DNA of 64,000 bases from Sphingomonas pokkalii (GTDB lineage Bacteria > Pseudomonadota > Alphaproteobacteria > Sphingomonadales > Sphingomonadaceae): assembly GCF_003096275.1 (NCBI RefSeq), contig NZ_QENQ01000001.1, positions 3,143,565-3,207,564 on the forward strand, in the 5' to 3' direction. Below, piece by piece: positions 17,055-26,874 of this stretch; the first letter of the stretch is position 1, and each line of letters starts with the position of its first letter. The notes below the pieces were generated by a model that was not told the origin of the DNA, ran no database searches, and saw only the letters and a program-made list of their open reading frames with translations. The translations under genes were made by a program, and so were the position numbers.

Positions 17055-18971
17055 ATGGTGTTCTCGGGCGCATTCAAGAAAACGGCACGTATCGAGGTGG
17101 CCTTGGCGGAAGTTCGCGCCCTGACGCAACGAATCGCTGATGGCGATTTTTCGCGCCGTGCCCGCGAGGATGTTGCAACCGACCAAGCCAGAGACTTGCT
17201 CATCGCAGTGAACGAACTGCTGGATGTGGTAACGACGCCGGTTGCCGAGTTGCGCGAGGCAGCGCACCATGTGTCTTCGCAGCACGACCTCGGGGATATC
17301 GACGTCGTTTTGCCGGTGGATGCCTTCCGGGGTGATCTTGCCGCGATCGCCCGAACGGTCAACCACACCGTCGCGGGCCACATCGCCGTGAAGAAAAAGG
17401 CCATGGCCTGCGTCAAGGCGCTCGGGGAAGGCGACTTCGAAGCACCTTTGGATAGCTTCCCGGGCAAGAAGGCGTTCATCAATGAAACGATCGAGGCGCT
17501 TCGCGGGAATCTGAAGGGGCTGATAGCCGAGATGAATCGGATGTCGGCCGAGCACAATGCTGGCGACATCGACATTTTCCTGCCGGTCGAGCGGTTCCGC
17601 GGTGACTTCAGGGTGGTCGCGCAGGGCATCAACGACATGGTCGCAGGCCATATCGCCGTGAAGAAGAAGGCGATGGCGTGCATCAAGGAGTTTGGCGACG
17701 GTAATTTCGCGGCATCGCTCGAGCAGTTTCCTGGAAAGAAGGCCTTCATCAATGCAACCGTCGAAGCGCTCCGCGCGAATCTGAAGGGAATTACGGACGA
17801 GATTCAGCGTCTCATCGTCGACGCGACGAAGGGCAAGTTGAGCGAGCGCGGGGATGCCGCGCGCTTCCAGGGTGACTTTGGCGGCTTGGTTGCTGGAATT
17901 AACGGGATGCTGGACGCAATTCTGCATCCGATCGGCGAAGGCAACAGGGTGCTCGCGCTGGCAAGCGCCGGCGATCTGACGCACCGGGTGGCGATCGACT
18001 GCGAAGGCGACCATCGCCGCATGAAGGATGCGGTGAACACCCTTGTCGACAATCTCGCCAAGTTCGCCGGCGAGGTCGCGTCCGCTTCGGATGAGGTTGC
18101 GGAAAGCAGCCAGGAACTTTCCGCAAGCGCGGAGCAGTTGAGCCAAGGCGCGACAGAACAGGCAGCGTCCACCGAGGAAGCTTCGGCTTCCATGGAGCAG
18201 ATGGCTTCCAACATTAAGCAGAATGCCGATAACGCCGCGCAGACGGAGAAGATCGCCCGCCAGTCTTCGAAGGATGCCGAGACGAGTGGAGCGGCGGTGA
18301 CAAGGGCCGTGCAAGCGATGCAGACGATCGCAGAGCGCATCTGCATCGTCCAGGAGATCGCGCGCCAAACCGATCTGCTGGCGCTGAATGCCGCTGTCGA
18401 GGCGGCGCGTGCGGGCGAACACGGCAAAGGCTTCGCGGTCGTCGCCGCGGAAGTGCGCAAGCTCGCGGAGCGCAGTCAAACGGCAGCGGCTGAAATCGGC
18501 ACCATGTCGTCCAGCACGGTCAGCGCTGCTGCCGAGGCTGGGGAAATGTTGACGCGCTTGGTGCCTGACATTCGCCGGACGGCTGAACTGGTGGCGGAGA
18601 TCAGCGCCGCGTGCAGGGAGCAGGATATCGGCGCCCGCCAGATCAACGAAGCGATTCAGCAACTGGACAAGGTCACGCAGCAGAACGCCGCGGCGTCGGA
18701 CCAGATCTCCGCACGATCGGCCGCACTCACGAATCAGGCGGACGATCTGCAGGAGAGCATCTCGTTCTTCCGCATCGAAGCAAGCGATCGCCCAGCCGCT
18801 CGCCGTAAAGCGAACAAGAAGAGCGCCGCGAACAGCACCGCACCGAAGGGGCGCCCCGGCGGGAGGCTTGAAACGTCCCCGCGCCACAATGGCCGGGCGC
18901 ATGGCTTTGCGATCGATCTGCAAGTCGGCGGTGACGATGGCGAAGATGCCAATTTCGGGCACCAGGCCTAA
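17055..18971 (+). CDS. soluble methyl-accepting chemotaxis protein with tandem HAMP-like repeats
   Basis: 638 residues with no membrane segment, so a cytoplasmic receptor. Residues 80-156 and 170-246 are near copies with an exact 90-residue period. Each contains [24 protein letters not shown] and [10 protein letters not shown] or [10 protein letters not shown], as in poly-HAMP-like signalling arrays. A further HAMP-like unit lies near 280-340. The signalling domain has the hairpin tip [20 protein letters not shown] followed by [16 protein letters not shown], with Asp where many receptors have Asn. No C-terminal CheR-docking pentapeptide is seen. The last 60 residues are basic and disordered. 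It could feed the CheA/CheW system encoded at 56968-59714. The ligand is unknown. Confidence 0.9.
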   Translation: MVFSGAFKKTARIEVALAEVRALTQRIADGDFSRRAREDVATDQARDLLIAVNELLDVVTTPVAELREAAHHVSSQHDLGDIDVVLPVDAFRGDLAAIARTVNHTVAGHIAVKKKAMACVKALGEGDFEAPLDSFPGKKAFINETIEALRGNLKGLIAEMNRMSAEHNAGDIDIFLPVERFRGDFRVVAQGINDMVAGHIAVKKKAMACIKEFGDGNFAASLEQFPGKKAFINATVEALRANLKGITDEIQRLIVDATKGKLSERGDAARFQGDFGGLVAGINGMLDAILHPIGEGNRVLALASAGDLTHRVAIDCEGDHRRMKDAVNTLVDNLAKFAGEVASASDEVAESSQELSASAEQLSQGATEQAASTEEASASMEQMASNIKQNADNAAQTEKIARQSSKDAETSGAAVTRAVQAMQTIAERICIVQEIARQTDLLALNAAVEAARAGEHGKGFAVVAAEVRKLAERSQTAAAEIGTMSSSTVSAAAEAGEMLTRLVPDIRRTAELVAEISAACREQDIGARQINEAIQQLDKVTQQNAAASDQISARSAALTNQADDLQESISFFRIEASDRPAARRKANKKSAANSTAPKGRPGGRLETSPRHNGRAHGFAIDLQVGGDDGEDANFGHQA

Positions 18972-19301
18972 TCCCGGTGGGGTATGAGCGAATGGCCGGA
19001 TTTGGCGTGCGCCGTCATTCCGGCCACGGCAAGCCGGACGTTCGCGGCGCGACGGCGATGATGGTCGCTGCTGCCGGTTCTCTCCGCATGGCGGCCTATG
19101 CCGGCAATGAACGATCTGCACTGACCGGCGGTGCGCAGGCGCAGAAGCGGTAACGGCTCTGCCTTGCCGCGCGTGATGAAGGAGGTTCGCGGAGATCGCT
19201 CCGCCTTATGCGGCCGATCGCGACAATCCCCGGTTTGCCGTGCGAGCCCATGGGGCTAAAGGGAGCGCTGCTCCCCCGCATCTGCTGGAACCCGAATTTC
19301 G
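18972..19301. other. gene-free spacer with a hairpin after the chemoreceptor gene
   Basis: No supported gene. A perfect 8-base inverted repeat, TGGCCGGA at 18993-19000 and TCCGGCCA at 19019-19026, encloses GGCG..CGCC and may end the chemoreceptor transcript, though no T-run follows. A second small stem GGGAGC-GCT-GCTCCC lies near 19261-19276, shortly before the next gene. Confidence 0.4.
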
Positions 19302-20912
19302 ATGTTGCGCCTTTCCGGATTGTACCTGCCCCTCGATCATCCTGCCGATGCGCTGATTCCGGCGATCGCGCGGCGGCTCGGTGTGGCGGAGGCCGATGTG
19401 CGGGGCTTCACCGTGTTCAAGCGCGGGAACGATGCCCGGCGCCGCAACGCCATCCAGCTGGTCTATACGGTCGATGTCGATCTGGCCGACGAAGCCCCGG
19501 TGCTGACGCGGCTGGCCGGCGACAAGGATGTGCGGCCGACGCCGGACATGCGGTATCGGCAGCCCTATCATGCGCCCGAGGGCTGGCGAGGCCTGCGCCC
19601 GGTGGTGATCGGCGCGGGACCGTGCGGGCTGTTCGCCGGGCTGATCCTGGCGCAGATGGGCTTCCGCCCGATCATCATTGACCGCGGCAAGATCGTGCGC
19701 GAGCGGACCAAGGACACCTGGGGCCTGTGGCGCCGTTCCGAACTGAACCCGGATTCGAACGTCCAGTTCGGCGAGGGCGGAGCGGGGACCTTCTCCGACG
19801 GCAAGCTCTATTGCCGGGTCAAGGATCCGCGCTTTCTCGGCCGCAAGGTGCTGGAGGAGTTCGTGAAGGCCGGCGCGCCGGACGACATTCTGTGGCAGGC
19901 GCATCCGCATATCGGCACCTTTCGGCTGGTGACGATGGTGGAGAGCATGCGTCGCACCATCGAGGAGCTCGGCGGCGAATATCGCTGGCAGACCCGCGTC
20001 GACGGGGTCGAACTGGACGCCCAGCGCAAGATGCGCGGCCTGCACCTGCACGACGGCAGCTTCATGGAGGCGGATCATGTCGTGCTGGCGGTCGGCCATA
20101 GCGCGCGGCCGACCTTCGAGATGCTCCACCGCATGGGCGTGCATCTGGAGGCCAAGCCCTTTTCGATCGGCGTGCGGATCGAGCATCCGCAGAGCTGGAT
20201 CGACCAGGCCCGCTTCGGCAACTGCGCCAAGCATCCCGATCTGGGCGCGGCGGCCTATGCGCTGTCGCATCACTGCGCCAATGGCCGCACCGTCTACAGC
20301 TTCTGCATGTGCCCCGGCGGCCGGGTGGTGGCGGCGACCAGTGAGGAAGGCCGCGTCGTCACCAACGGCATGAGCCAATATTCGCGCGCCGAGTTCAACG
20401 CCAATTCCGGGCTTGTGGTGGCGATCGATCCTGCGCGCGATTATCCGGACGGGCCGCTCGCCGGCATCGAGCTCCAGCGCAAATGGGAAGATGCCGCCTT
20501 CATCGCTGGGGGCGCCAATTATCACGCGCCGGGTCAACTGGTGGGCGACCTGCTCGCCGGGCGGCCTTCGACGGCGCTGGGGCAGGTGATCCCCAGCTAC
20601 AAGCCGGGCGTGACGCCGACCGATCTTGCCGCCTGCCTGCCGGGTTTCGTGATCGAGGCTTTCCGCGAGGCGCTGCCGGTGTTCGGTCGCCAGATCGCGC
20701 GCTACGACCACCCGGAGGCGGTGATGACCGGCGTCGAAACACGGACCTCTTCGCCGATCCGGATCACCCGCGGTGCAGATTTCCAGAGCCTCAATACGCC
20801 GCAGTTGTTTCCGGCGGGCGAAGGCGCCGGCTATGCAGGGGGCATTCTCTCGGCCGCGATCGACGGCATCAAGGTTGCCGAGGCGGTGGCGAAGAGCATG
20901 GTGGCTGGATAA
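19302..20912 (+). CDS. FAD-dependent oxidoreductase, COG2509-type
   Basis: 536 residues. An N-terminal domain of about 95 residues is followed by the Rossmann dinucleotide motif VIGAGPCGLFAGLILAQ. The motifs FGEGGAGTFSDGKL and the later FPAGEGAGYAGGILSAAIDG bind FAD. This domain layout is that of the uncharacterised FAD dehydrogenases of COG2509, thought to be cytoplasmic. Several Cys (CAKHPD, SFCMCPGG) are present. The substrate is unknown. It precedes the GAF-EAL gene by 70 bases on the same strand, so co-transcription is possible. Confidence 0.82.
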   Translation: MLRLSGLYLPLDHPADALIPAIARRLGVAEADVRGFTVFKRGNDARRRNAIQLVYTVDVDLADEAPVLTRLAGDKDVRPTPDMRYRQPYHAPEGWRGLRPVVIGAGPCGLFAGLILAQMGFRPIIIDRGKIVRERTKDTWGLWRRSELNPDSNVQFGEGGAGTFSDGKLYCRVKDPRFLGRKVLEEFVKAGAPDDILWQAHPHIGTFRLVTMVESMRRTIEELGGEYRWQTRVDGVELDAQRKMRGLHLHDGSFMEADHVVLAVGHSARPTFEMLHRMGVHLEAKPFSIGVRIEHPQSWIDQARFGNCAKHPDLGAAAYALSHHCANGRTVYSFCMCPGGRVVAATSEEGRVVTNGMSQYSRAEFNANSGLVVAIDPARDYPDGPLAGIELQRKWEDAAFIAGGANYHAPGQLVGDLLAGRPSTALGQVIPSYKPGVTPTDLAACLPGFVIEAFREALPVFGRQIARYDHPEAVMTGVETRTSSPIRITRGADFQSLNTPQLFPAGEGAGYAGGILSAAIDGIKVAEAVAKSMVAG

Positions 20913-20982
20913 CCCTATGCTTCTGCATTCCTGAGAAATCTTGACCTCGCCCCGCTATAATGGGTGGTGAAGGGAAACGATT

Positions 20983-22746
20983 GTGCAGGACTATCGCGAA
21001 GCCGCGCGGCTGGATGCGCTCCACCAATTGAAGCTGCTCGACACGCCGCCCAGCGAAAGTTTCGATCGTATCACGCGGATGGCGGCGCAGATTTTCGACC
21101 TGCCATTTGCGGCGGTGTCGTTGACCGATCGAGATCGGCAGTGGTTCAAATCGCGTGTCGGTATCGCGCATACCGGCATTCCCCGGCACAAGGCACCCTG
21201 TTCGCAAGTGGCGGTTTCCTGCGGCGCGGTGGTGATCGAGGATTTCGCCACCGATCCCTATTATGCGGACAGCCTGCTGGCGGAGAATGGGACGCGCTTC
21301 TATGCCGGGGCGCCCTTGGTCACGAGCGACGGCCATGGGCTTGGCGCGCTGTGCGTACTGGGCGCCGAGCCGCGTGCCGTCACCGCCAGCGAGCTGTCGG
21401 CGCTGACCGATCTCGCGGCGATGGTGATGGCCCAGATCGAATTGCAGCACGCCTTTGGCCGCATCGATCCGATCAGCGGCCTGGCGACGCGTGCCCAGTT
21501 TCGCGACGACCTTGTCGATCTCGCCCGGGATCGCCCCGGCGAAGCGCGGATCGCGGTCGTCGCCGATCTCGCGCGCGACGACCAGGTTGCCAGGATCATC
21601 GGTGCGATGGGGCCGGCGCGGCTCGACGAGATGATCCGCGAGGCGTCGCTTGCCATTCAGGGCGCTTTGGGAGCGGAGCGAACCATCTACCATGTCGGGA
21701 CGACGCAATTCGCGTTTCTCTCGTCGCCGGGCGCGACGGTGGACGCCTATCTTCCCATGCTGGAACAGGCATTTGAGCGCGTTCGGGCGAATTCGAGCGC
21801 ACGATTCGTTACGAGTGTCGCGATCGGCGTGCGGCCCTTCCAGCTGGGGGCGGTGACGGCGGAGGATGTGCTGCGCGGCGCTGCGAGCGCGGCACAGGCT
21901 GCGCGTCGCGTCGATGGCGGGATCGGCCTCTATTCCTCCAAGCGCGATGCGATGATGCGTCGCCATTACCGGCTGTTGCAGGATTTCGGCGCAGCGCTCG
22001 AGGCGGAGGACCAGTTGCGCCTGGTCTATCAGCCGCGCATGGATTTGCGTACCGGTGCCTGCCTGGGCGCCGAAACCTTGTTGCGGTGGCGGCATCCCGT
22101 GTTTGGCGAGGTATCGCCGGCCGAGTTCATCCCGATCATCGAGCAGACCTCCCTCGCACGGCCGGCGACGCAATGGGTGCTGGACCGCGCGTTGGATCAG
22201 CTCGCCCAATGGCAGGCCATGGGGCTGGATCTGATGCTGTCGATCAACATCTCGGCCGCCAATCTGATGGAGGTCGATCTTGTGCAGCGGATCCAGCTGG
22301 CGTTGCTGGCCCGGCAGCTCCGGCCCGAGCTGCTGGAGATCGAACTCACCGAAAGCGCGATGATGGAGCAGCCGGAAAGGGCGCTGGCGATGTTGCGCGA
22401 GATTGCGGGTGCGGGCATCGCGCTGGCCATCGACGATTTCGGGACCGGCCATAGCAGCCTTGCCTATCTGCAACAGGTGCCCGCCCAGGTGGTGAAGGTC
22501 GATCAGACGTTCGTTCGCAGGCTGAACGCCGTTTCCGATGCCGATTACGTGCTGGTCGAAACAATGGTGGGCCTGATCCACAAGCTGGGCCGTCGGGTGG
22601 TGGTGGAGGGCGTCGAAACCGATCATGCGGCTGCGCTGCTTGCCGATATGGGGTGCGAGCAAGCGCAAGGCTATTGGTTCGCGCGGCCGCTGGAGGCCTG
22701 CGACTTCATCGCGTGGATCGCCCAGCGCAAGGCGATGGCAGCCTAG
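20983..22746 (+). CDS. GAF - degenerate GGDEF - EAL cyclic-di-GMP phosphodiesterase
   Basis: 587 residues from a GTG start with AAGGG 9 bases upstream. Residues 1-160 form a GAF domain (SFDRITRMAAQIFDLP). The next domain is GGDEF-like but the signature is HVGTTQFAFL, so cyclase activity is unlikely. The EAL domain keeps the residues needed for hydrolysis: the Glu of ETLLRWRHP, the Asn of SINISAAN, ELTES, IDDFGTGHSS, VKVDQTFV and EGVET. It probably lowers cyclic-di-GMP in response to a GAF ligand, which would favour motility. The gene converges on the ABC transporter gene, and the two stop codons share the bases CTAG. Confidence 0.88.
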   Translation: MQDYREAARLDALHQLKLLDTPPSESFDRITRMAAQIFDLPFAAVSLTDRDRQWFKSRVGIAHTGIPRHKAPCSQVAVSCGAVVIEDFATDPYYADSLLAENGTRFYAGAPLVTSDGHGLGALCVLGAEPRAVTASELSALTDLAAMVMAQIELQHAFGRIDPISGLATRAQFRDDLVDLARDRPGEARIAVVADLARDDQVARIIGAMGPARLDEMIREASLAIQGALGAERTIYHVGTTQFAFLSSPGATVDAYLPMLEQAFERVRANSSARFVTSVAIGVRPFQLGAVTAEDVLRGAASAAQAARRVDGGIGLYSSKRDAMMRRHYRLLQDFGAALEAEDQLRLVYQPRMDLRTGACLGAETLLRWRHPVFGEVSPAEFIPIIEQTSLARPATQWVLDRALDQLAQWQAMGLDLMLSINISAANLMEVDLVQRIQLALLARQLRPELLEIELTESAMMEQPERALAMLREIAGAGIALAIDDFGTGHSSLAYLQQVPAQVVKVDQTFVRRLNAVSDADYVLVETMVGLIHKLGRRVVVEGVETDHAAALLADMGCEQAQGYWFARPLEACDFIAWIAQRKAMAA

Positions 22747-24521
22747 GCGCTTTCCTGGAACTGCAGCGCCGCAAGCCGGGCGTAGAGGCCGGCCTTGGCG
22801 ACCAGCTCGGCATGGGTGCCGGTTTCGACGATGCGGCCGGCGTCCATCACGATGATCCGGCTGGCGGCGCGCACGGTGGCGAGGCGATGCGCGATGACCA
22901 ATGTGGTCCGGCCCTGCATCAGCCGTTCCAGCGCATCCTGCACCAGCTTTTCGCTTTCCGCATCGAGCGCGCTGGTTGCCTCGTCCAGCAACAGGATCGG
23001 CGCATCGCGGAGCAGCGCGCGGGCGATGGCCAGCCGCTGGCGCTGGCCGCCCGAAAGGCGGGCCCCGCCTTCGCCCAGGAAGGTATCAAGGCCTTGGGGC
23101 AGTTCCCGCAGGAAGGTGGCGGCGTTGGCGGCTTCGGCCGCGGCCCAGATGGCGTCGTCGCTCGCATCCCAGGCGCCGTAGCGCAGATTGTCGCGCGCGC
23201 TGGCGGCGAAGATCACGGTTTCCTGCGGCACCATCGCGATCCGGCTGCGTATTTCGGCCGGATCGGCCTTGGGGATGGCGACGCCGTCGATGCGGATCTC
23301 GCCCGATTCCGGATCGTAGAAGCGCTGGAGCAGCTGGAACAGCGTCGACTTGCCGGCGCCCGAGGGGCCTACCACGGCAACGGTCTCGCCGGGCGCGACG
23401 AACAGTGAGAAATCCTGGAGTGCCGATACCTCCGGGCGGGTGGGGTAGCGGAAGGTAACCGCATCGAACGCGATCGCGCCTTCGGCCGGGCGGGGCAGGG
23501 CGATCGGATGGGCGGGGGCGGCGATATCCGTCTCCTGCGCGAGCAGTTCCGCCAGGCGGCTGGCGGCGCCCGAGGCTCGCAGCAGATCGCCATAGACTTC
23601 GGTCAGCGCCCCGAACGATCCGGTGACGAGGCCGGCGGTGATGACGAACGCCGTGATCGCGCCGCCGGTGATCTGCCCGGCCGCGACCCCCGCCACCGCA
23701 TCCCACATGATCAGCGTGATCGCGGTGAACAGCAGGCCGATCACCAGCGCGGTCATCACCGCGCGCAGCGCGAAGCGCTTCTTCGCCGCGGCGAAGCTGC
23801 GCGTTACCGCCAGCTCGAATCGCTTCCCCTCGCGCGGTTCCTGCCCGAAAGCCTGAACGATGCGCATCGCCCCCAGGGTTTCGGATGCGATCGCGCCGAT
23901 ATCGGCTACGCGATCCTGGCTGTTGCGCGAATATTGGCGCACGCGGCCGCCCAGCCACACGATCGGCAACACGGTAAGCGGCATACCCACGATGAGATAG
24001 GCTGCGATCTTCGGTGCCAGCACGAACAGATAGATGACGCCGCCGATGCCGGTGAGCAGGTTGCGCAGTGCGATCGATACCGTCGATCCCACCACCTGTT
24101 CGACCAGCGCGGTATCCGAGGTGAGTCGCGACGCGATTTCCGAGGGGCGATTCTCCTCGAACCATTTCGGCGGCAGTCGCAGCAGGTTGCGGTGGACCGC
24201 CACCCGCAGGTCCGCCACCGTGCGCTCCGCGACCCAGGAGACGAAGTAGAATCGTATCGCGGTTGCGATCGACAGTACCAGGATCACCGCGAGCAGGCCC
24301 TGGAAATAGACGCCGATCTCGCTCGTGTCGGCGCCAGCGGAGAACCCGTTGTCGACGATCTGCTTGAACGTGCGCGGAATCCAGAGCGTCGCCAGGGACG
24401 AGGTGAGCAGCGCCACGGTGGCAACGGCGATCTGCAGCGGATATCCGCGCGTGAACCGCCAGATGACGAGCAGGCTGCTGAGCTTGCGGCGCGGCGCAGG
24501 CGTCGGGTTCGTGTCGGCCAT
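22743..24521 (-). CDS. ABC exporter, fused permease and ATPase
   Basis: 592 residues, the half-transporter type like MsbA. Six membrane helices are spread over residues 20-320 with a cytoplasmic coupling region (LPPKWFEENRPSEIASRLTSDTA contains the EIASRLTSD motif). The ATPase has Walker A GPSGAGKST, signature LSGGQRQR, Walker B ILLLDEATSALD and the switch His in IAHRLATV. It works as a homodimer in the inner membrane, exporting lipid or drug-like substrates. The substrate is not evident from the neighbours. Divergent from phaZ. Confidence 0.9.
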   Translation of the reverse strand: MADTNPTPAPRRKLSSLLVIWRFTRGYPLQIAVATVALLTSSLATLWIPRTFKQIVDNGFSAGADTSEIGVYFQGLLAVILVLSIATAIRFYFVSWVAERTVADLRVAVHRNLLRLPPKWFEENRPSEIASRLTSDTALVEQVVGSTVSIALRNLLTGIGGVIYLFVLAPKIAAYLIVGMPLTVLPIVWLGGRVRQYSRNSQDRVADIGAIASETLGAMRIVQAFGQEPREGKRFELAVTRSFAAAKKRFALRAVMTALVIGLLFTAITLIMWDAVAGVAAGQITGGAITAFVITAGLVTGSFGALTEVYGDLLRASGAASRLAELLAQETDIAAPAHPIALPRPAEGAIAFDAVTFRYPTRPEVSALQDFSLFVAPGETVAVVGPSGAGKSTLFQLLQRFYDPESGEIRIDGVAIPKADPAEIRSRIAMVPQETVIFAASARDNLRYGAWDASDDAIWAAAEAANAATFLRELPQGLDTFLGEGGARLSGGQRQRLAIARALLRDAPILLLDEATSALDAESEKLVQDALERLMQGRTTLVIAHRLATVRAASRIIVMDAGRIVETGTHAELVAKAGLYARLAALQFQESA

Positions 24522-24672
24522 GTTGGAGCGCGTAGCGCGGTTCGTGGGGCAGGGGAACCACCTGCGATTGTCCCGTTCCGCATAGCTACGACATTGCGGC
24601 GCACAACCGTGCGGTCTATATGGACCATAACAAACCCCCGCTGCAGGGATCGGGGCACGGGGAAGGACTTTT

Positions 24673-25905
24673 ATGCTGTACGACGCCTACGAGATTCAGC
24701 GTTCGATGTTAGCCGGTGCCAGTGCACTGGCCAATTTCGGTGCAGGCCTGCTCAACAATCCGGCCAATCCCTTCGCCTATTTCGGCGGCGGCCCCGTGCT
24801 CGCCTCGGCGCTGGAGGTATTCGCCCACGCTTCGGCGCCACGCGGCAAGCCGCAATTCCTGCTCGAACAGACGATGATCGACGGCAAGCAGGTGGCGGTG
24901 CGGGAAGAAATTGTCCTGCGGAAGCCCTTCGGCCAGCTGAAGCGCTTCGTGCGCGAGGGTGTCGAAGGCGGGCCCAAGCTGCTGATCGTCGCCCCGATGT
25001 CGGGCCATTATGCCACGCTGCTGCGCGGCACGGTGGAGCGCATGCTGCCGGCGGCGGACGTGTACATCACCGATTGGCGCGACGCGAAGCTGGTAGCCAC
25101 CGCCGAGGGGCGCTTCGATCTGGACGATTATATCGATTACGTGATCGCGTTCCTGGAGCATATCGGCGGGCAGGGCGATCCGCGTCCGCACATGCTGGCG
25201 GTGTGCCAGCCCTCAGTACCCTGCTACGCTGCCGCAGCGCTGATGAGCGCAGACAAGCACCCCAACCGCCCGCGCACGCTGACGATGATGGGCGGCCCGA
25301 TCGACACGCGCGAGGCGCCCACCGCCGTAAACACGCTGGCGACCGAACGTCCGTTCAGCTGGTTCGAGCAGAACGTGATCGCCACCGTGCCGATGACCTA
25401 TCCGGGTGCCGGCCGGAAGGTGTATCCGGGGTTCCTGCAGCTCGCGGGCTTCATGACGATGAACCTTGGCAACCACCTGATCTCGCATTGGGAAATGTTC
25501 AAGCACCTCGTCCAGGGCGACGACGAGAGCGCGGATGCGACGATGAAGTTCTATGAGGAATATCGCTCGGTCTGCGACATGACGGCCGAGTTCTACCTTC
25601 AGACCATCGACGTCGTGTTCCAGTCCCACGCCCTGCCCAACGGAACGATGACGCATCGTGGCCGGCTGGTCGATCCGGGTGCGATCACCGATATCGGCGT
25701 GCTGGCGATCGAAGGCGAACGCGACGACATCTCCGGCATCGGACAGACCAAGGCAGCGCTCACCTGCGCCAAGAACCTGCCCGAAGCCTATCGCCAATAT
25801 CATCTGGCCGAAGGTGTCGGCCATTACGGCATCTTCAACGGATCCAAGTGGCGCAACCGCATTGCGCCGGTGGTCGAACAGTGGATGGCCTCCCACGCCG
25901 GATGA
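24673..25905 (+). CDS. phaZ: intracellular polyhydroxyalkanoate depolymerase
   Basis: 410 residues, the normal length for intracellular PhaZ. The start MLYDAYEIQRSM and the central LLIVAPMSGHYATLLRGTV are family hallmarks. The nucleophile is the Cys in AVCQPSVP, replacing the Ser of a lipase box, and a His in EGVGHYGIFNG completes the site. It degrades amorphous PHA granules in the cytoplasm to hydroxyacids. GGGGAAGGAC upstream gives a ribosome site. A thiolase and a MaoC hydratase that could feed or drain the same pool lie a few kilobases away. Confidence 0.93.
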   Translation: MLYDAYEIQRSMLAGASALANFGAGLLNNPANPFAYFGGGPVLASALEVFAHASAPRGKPQFLLEQTMIDGKQVAVREEIVLRKPFGQLKRFVREGVEGGPKLLIVAPMSGHYATLLRGTVERMLPAADVYITDWRDAKLVATAEGRFDLDDYIDYVIAFLEHIGGQGDPRPHMLAVCQPSVPCYAAAALMSADKHPNRPRTLTMMGGPIDTREAPTAVNTLATERPFSWFEQNVIATVPMTYPGAGRKVYPGFLQLAGFMTMNLGNHLISHWEMFKHLVQGDDESADATMKFYEEYRSVCDMTAEFYLQTIDVVFQSHALPNGTMTHRGRLVDPGAITDIGVLAIEGERDDISGIGQTKAALTCAKNLPEAYRQYHLAEGVGHYGIFNGSKWRNRIAPVVEQWMASHAG

Positions 25906-25941
25906 GGGGGCGGCCGCCCCTCGGGCGAGGCAGTCTTTCCA

Positions 25942-26310
25942 TCAATCATAGGATGTTACGAGCCAGCTCCACACGAGCCAGGCGAGCAGTGCCCATAGGC
26001 CGAGGATGATCGCGATTCCGCCCCAGCTTACCGGGCGTCGGCTCGCCATTTCCGCCTGCGCGCGATGTTCGGCGAACTGATCCGGAGGAATCAGCTTCTC
26101 GAACAGCCAGATGCCCAGCGGGATTACGACCGCGTCGTCCACAAGCCCGAGCACGGGGATGAAGTCCGGGATCAGATCGATCGGCGACAGCGCATAGGCT
26201 GCGACCAGGACGCCGACGATCCTTGCCGCCAGCGGGGTGCGCGGATCGCGGATCGCGAGCCATATGGCATGTGCTTCGGTGCGGACGCGGTGCGCGAGGG
26301 AAGGGCCCAT
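25942..26310 (-). CDS. YkvA-family DUF1232 membrane protein
   Basis: 122 residues. The family signature is AAYALSPIDLIPDFIPVLGLVDD (core SPIDLIPDFIPVLG), with a final membrane helix rich in Trp and Leu. Function is unknown. The family is widespread and membrane-associated. It is the last gene of a leftward group with a PNPOx-like protein 41 bases upstream. Confidence 0.82.
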   Translation of the reverse strand: MGPSLAHRVRTEAHAIWLAIRDPRTPLAARIVGVLVAAYALSPIDLIPDFIPVLGLVDDAVVIPLGIWLFEKLIPPDQFAEHRAQAEMASRRPVSWGGIAIILGLWALLAWLVWSWLVTSYD

Positions 26311-26351
26311 GCCTCTGGATCGCGCAGCCGCGCCGCCCGGTCAATCTGGGA

Positions 26352-26831
26352 TCAGGATTCGGCGGTGCTATCCAGCTTGGCGTGGCTGCCGGTTTCGTCC
26401 GCCCGGATCTTGCCGCCGAACAGCATCTTGAGCTTGCCCGTCACCGACATGTCGGTTTCCCACATCTCGGCATCGTCGATGTCGATGCGGAGCAGCGCGA
26501 GATTGGGATCGGACTTCCCGCCAGGAAACCAGGCCTCGACCTGGTTGTTCCACAGCTTGTCGATCATCGCGAAGTCGTTGTCGATGCGTGCGGTGCCGGC
26601 CAGGCAAGCGAAGAAATCATGCCCCTTGGACACGAATTGCAGCATCGCCGGCCCGCCCTTGGCCATGCGGTTATCCTTGCCGATGAAGAAATAGATCGTA
26701 TCGACCTGGTCCTCATCAAGCTGCGCAGTCAGGGGCTCGCTGTGCTGGCCATCCTGCAGGCCCACCATCAGGAAGGGGCTCGACGCCAGCTTGGACCAGA
26801 AATGCTTCTTCAGTTCTACGGTGTCGGCCAT
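26352..26831 (-). CDS. pyridoxamine 5'-phosphate oxidase-like flavin-binding protein (general stress protein 26 type)
   Basis: 159 residues. The split-barrel fold is suggested by the stretch SSPFLMVGLQDGQHSEPLTA, TIYFFIGKDNRMAK, then FACLAGTARIDND and AWFPGGKSDPNLALLRIDI, matching general-stress FMN-binding proteins of the PNPOx superfamily. A role in flavin-dependent reduction or stress tolerance is likely but undefined. GGAG lies 6 bases before the ATG. The gene sits between the glucokinase-like gene and the DUF1232 gene on the same strand. Confidence 0.82.
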   Translation of the reverse strand: MADTVELKKHFWSKLASSPFLMVGLQDGQHSEPLTAQLDEDQVDTIYFFIGKDNRMAKGGPAMLQFVSKGHDFFACLAGTARIDNDFAMIDKLWNNQVEAWFPGGKSDPNLALLRIDIDDAEMWETDMSVTGKLKMLFGGKIRADETGSHAKLDSTAES

Positions 26832-26874
26832 GATCTTCTCCTGGAGGATATGGCCGGGTAACGTGCGGCGGCCT

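Noticed and set aside
16902..19121. Long minus-strand frame covering the chemoreceptor gene
   Set aside because: The plus-strand protein has full chemoreceptor motifs. The opposite frame reads as a His/Arg-rich shadow.
19096..19281. Small minus-strand gene before the FAD oxidoreductase gene
   Set aside because: No ribosome site, no similarity and a composition like other shadow frames.
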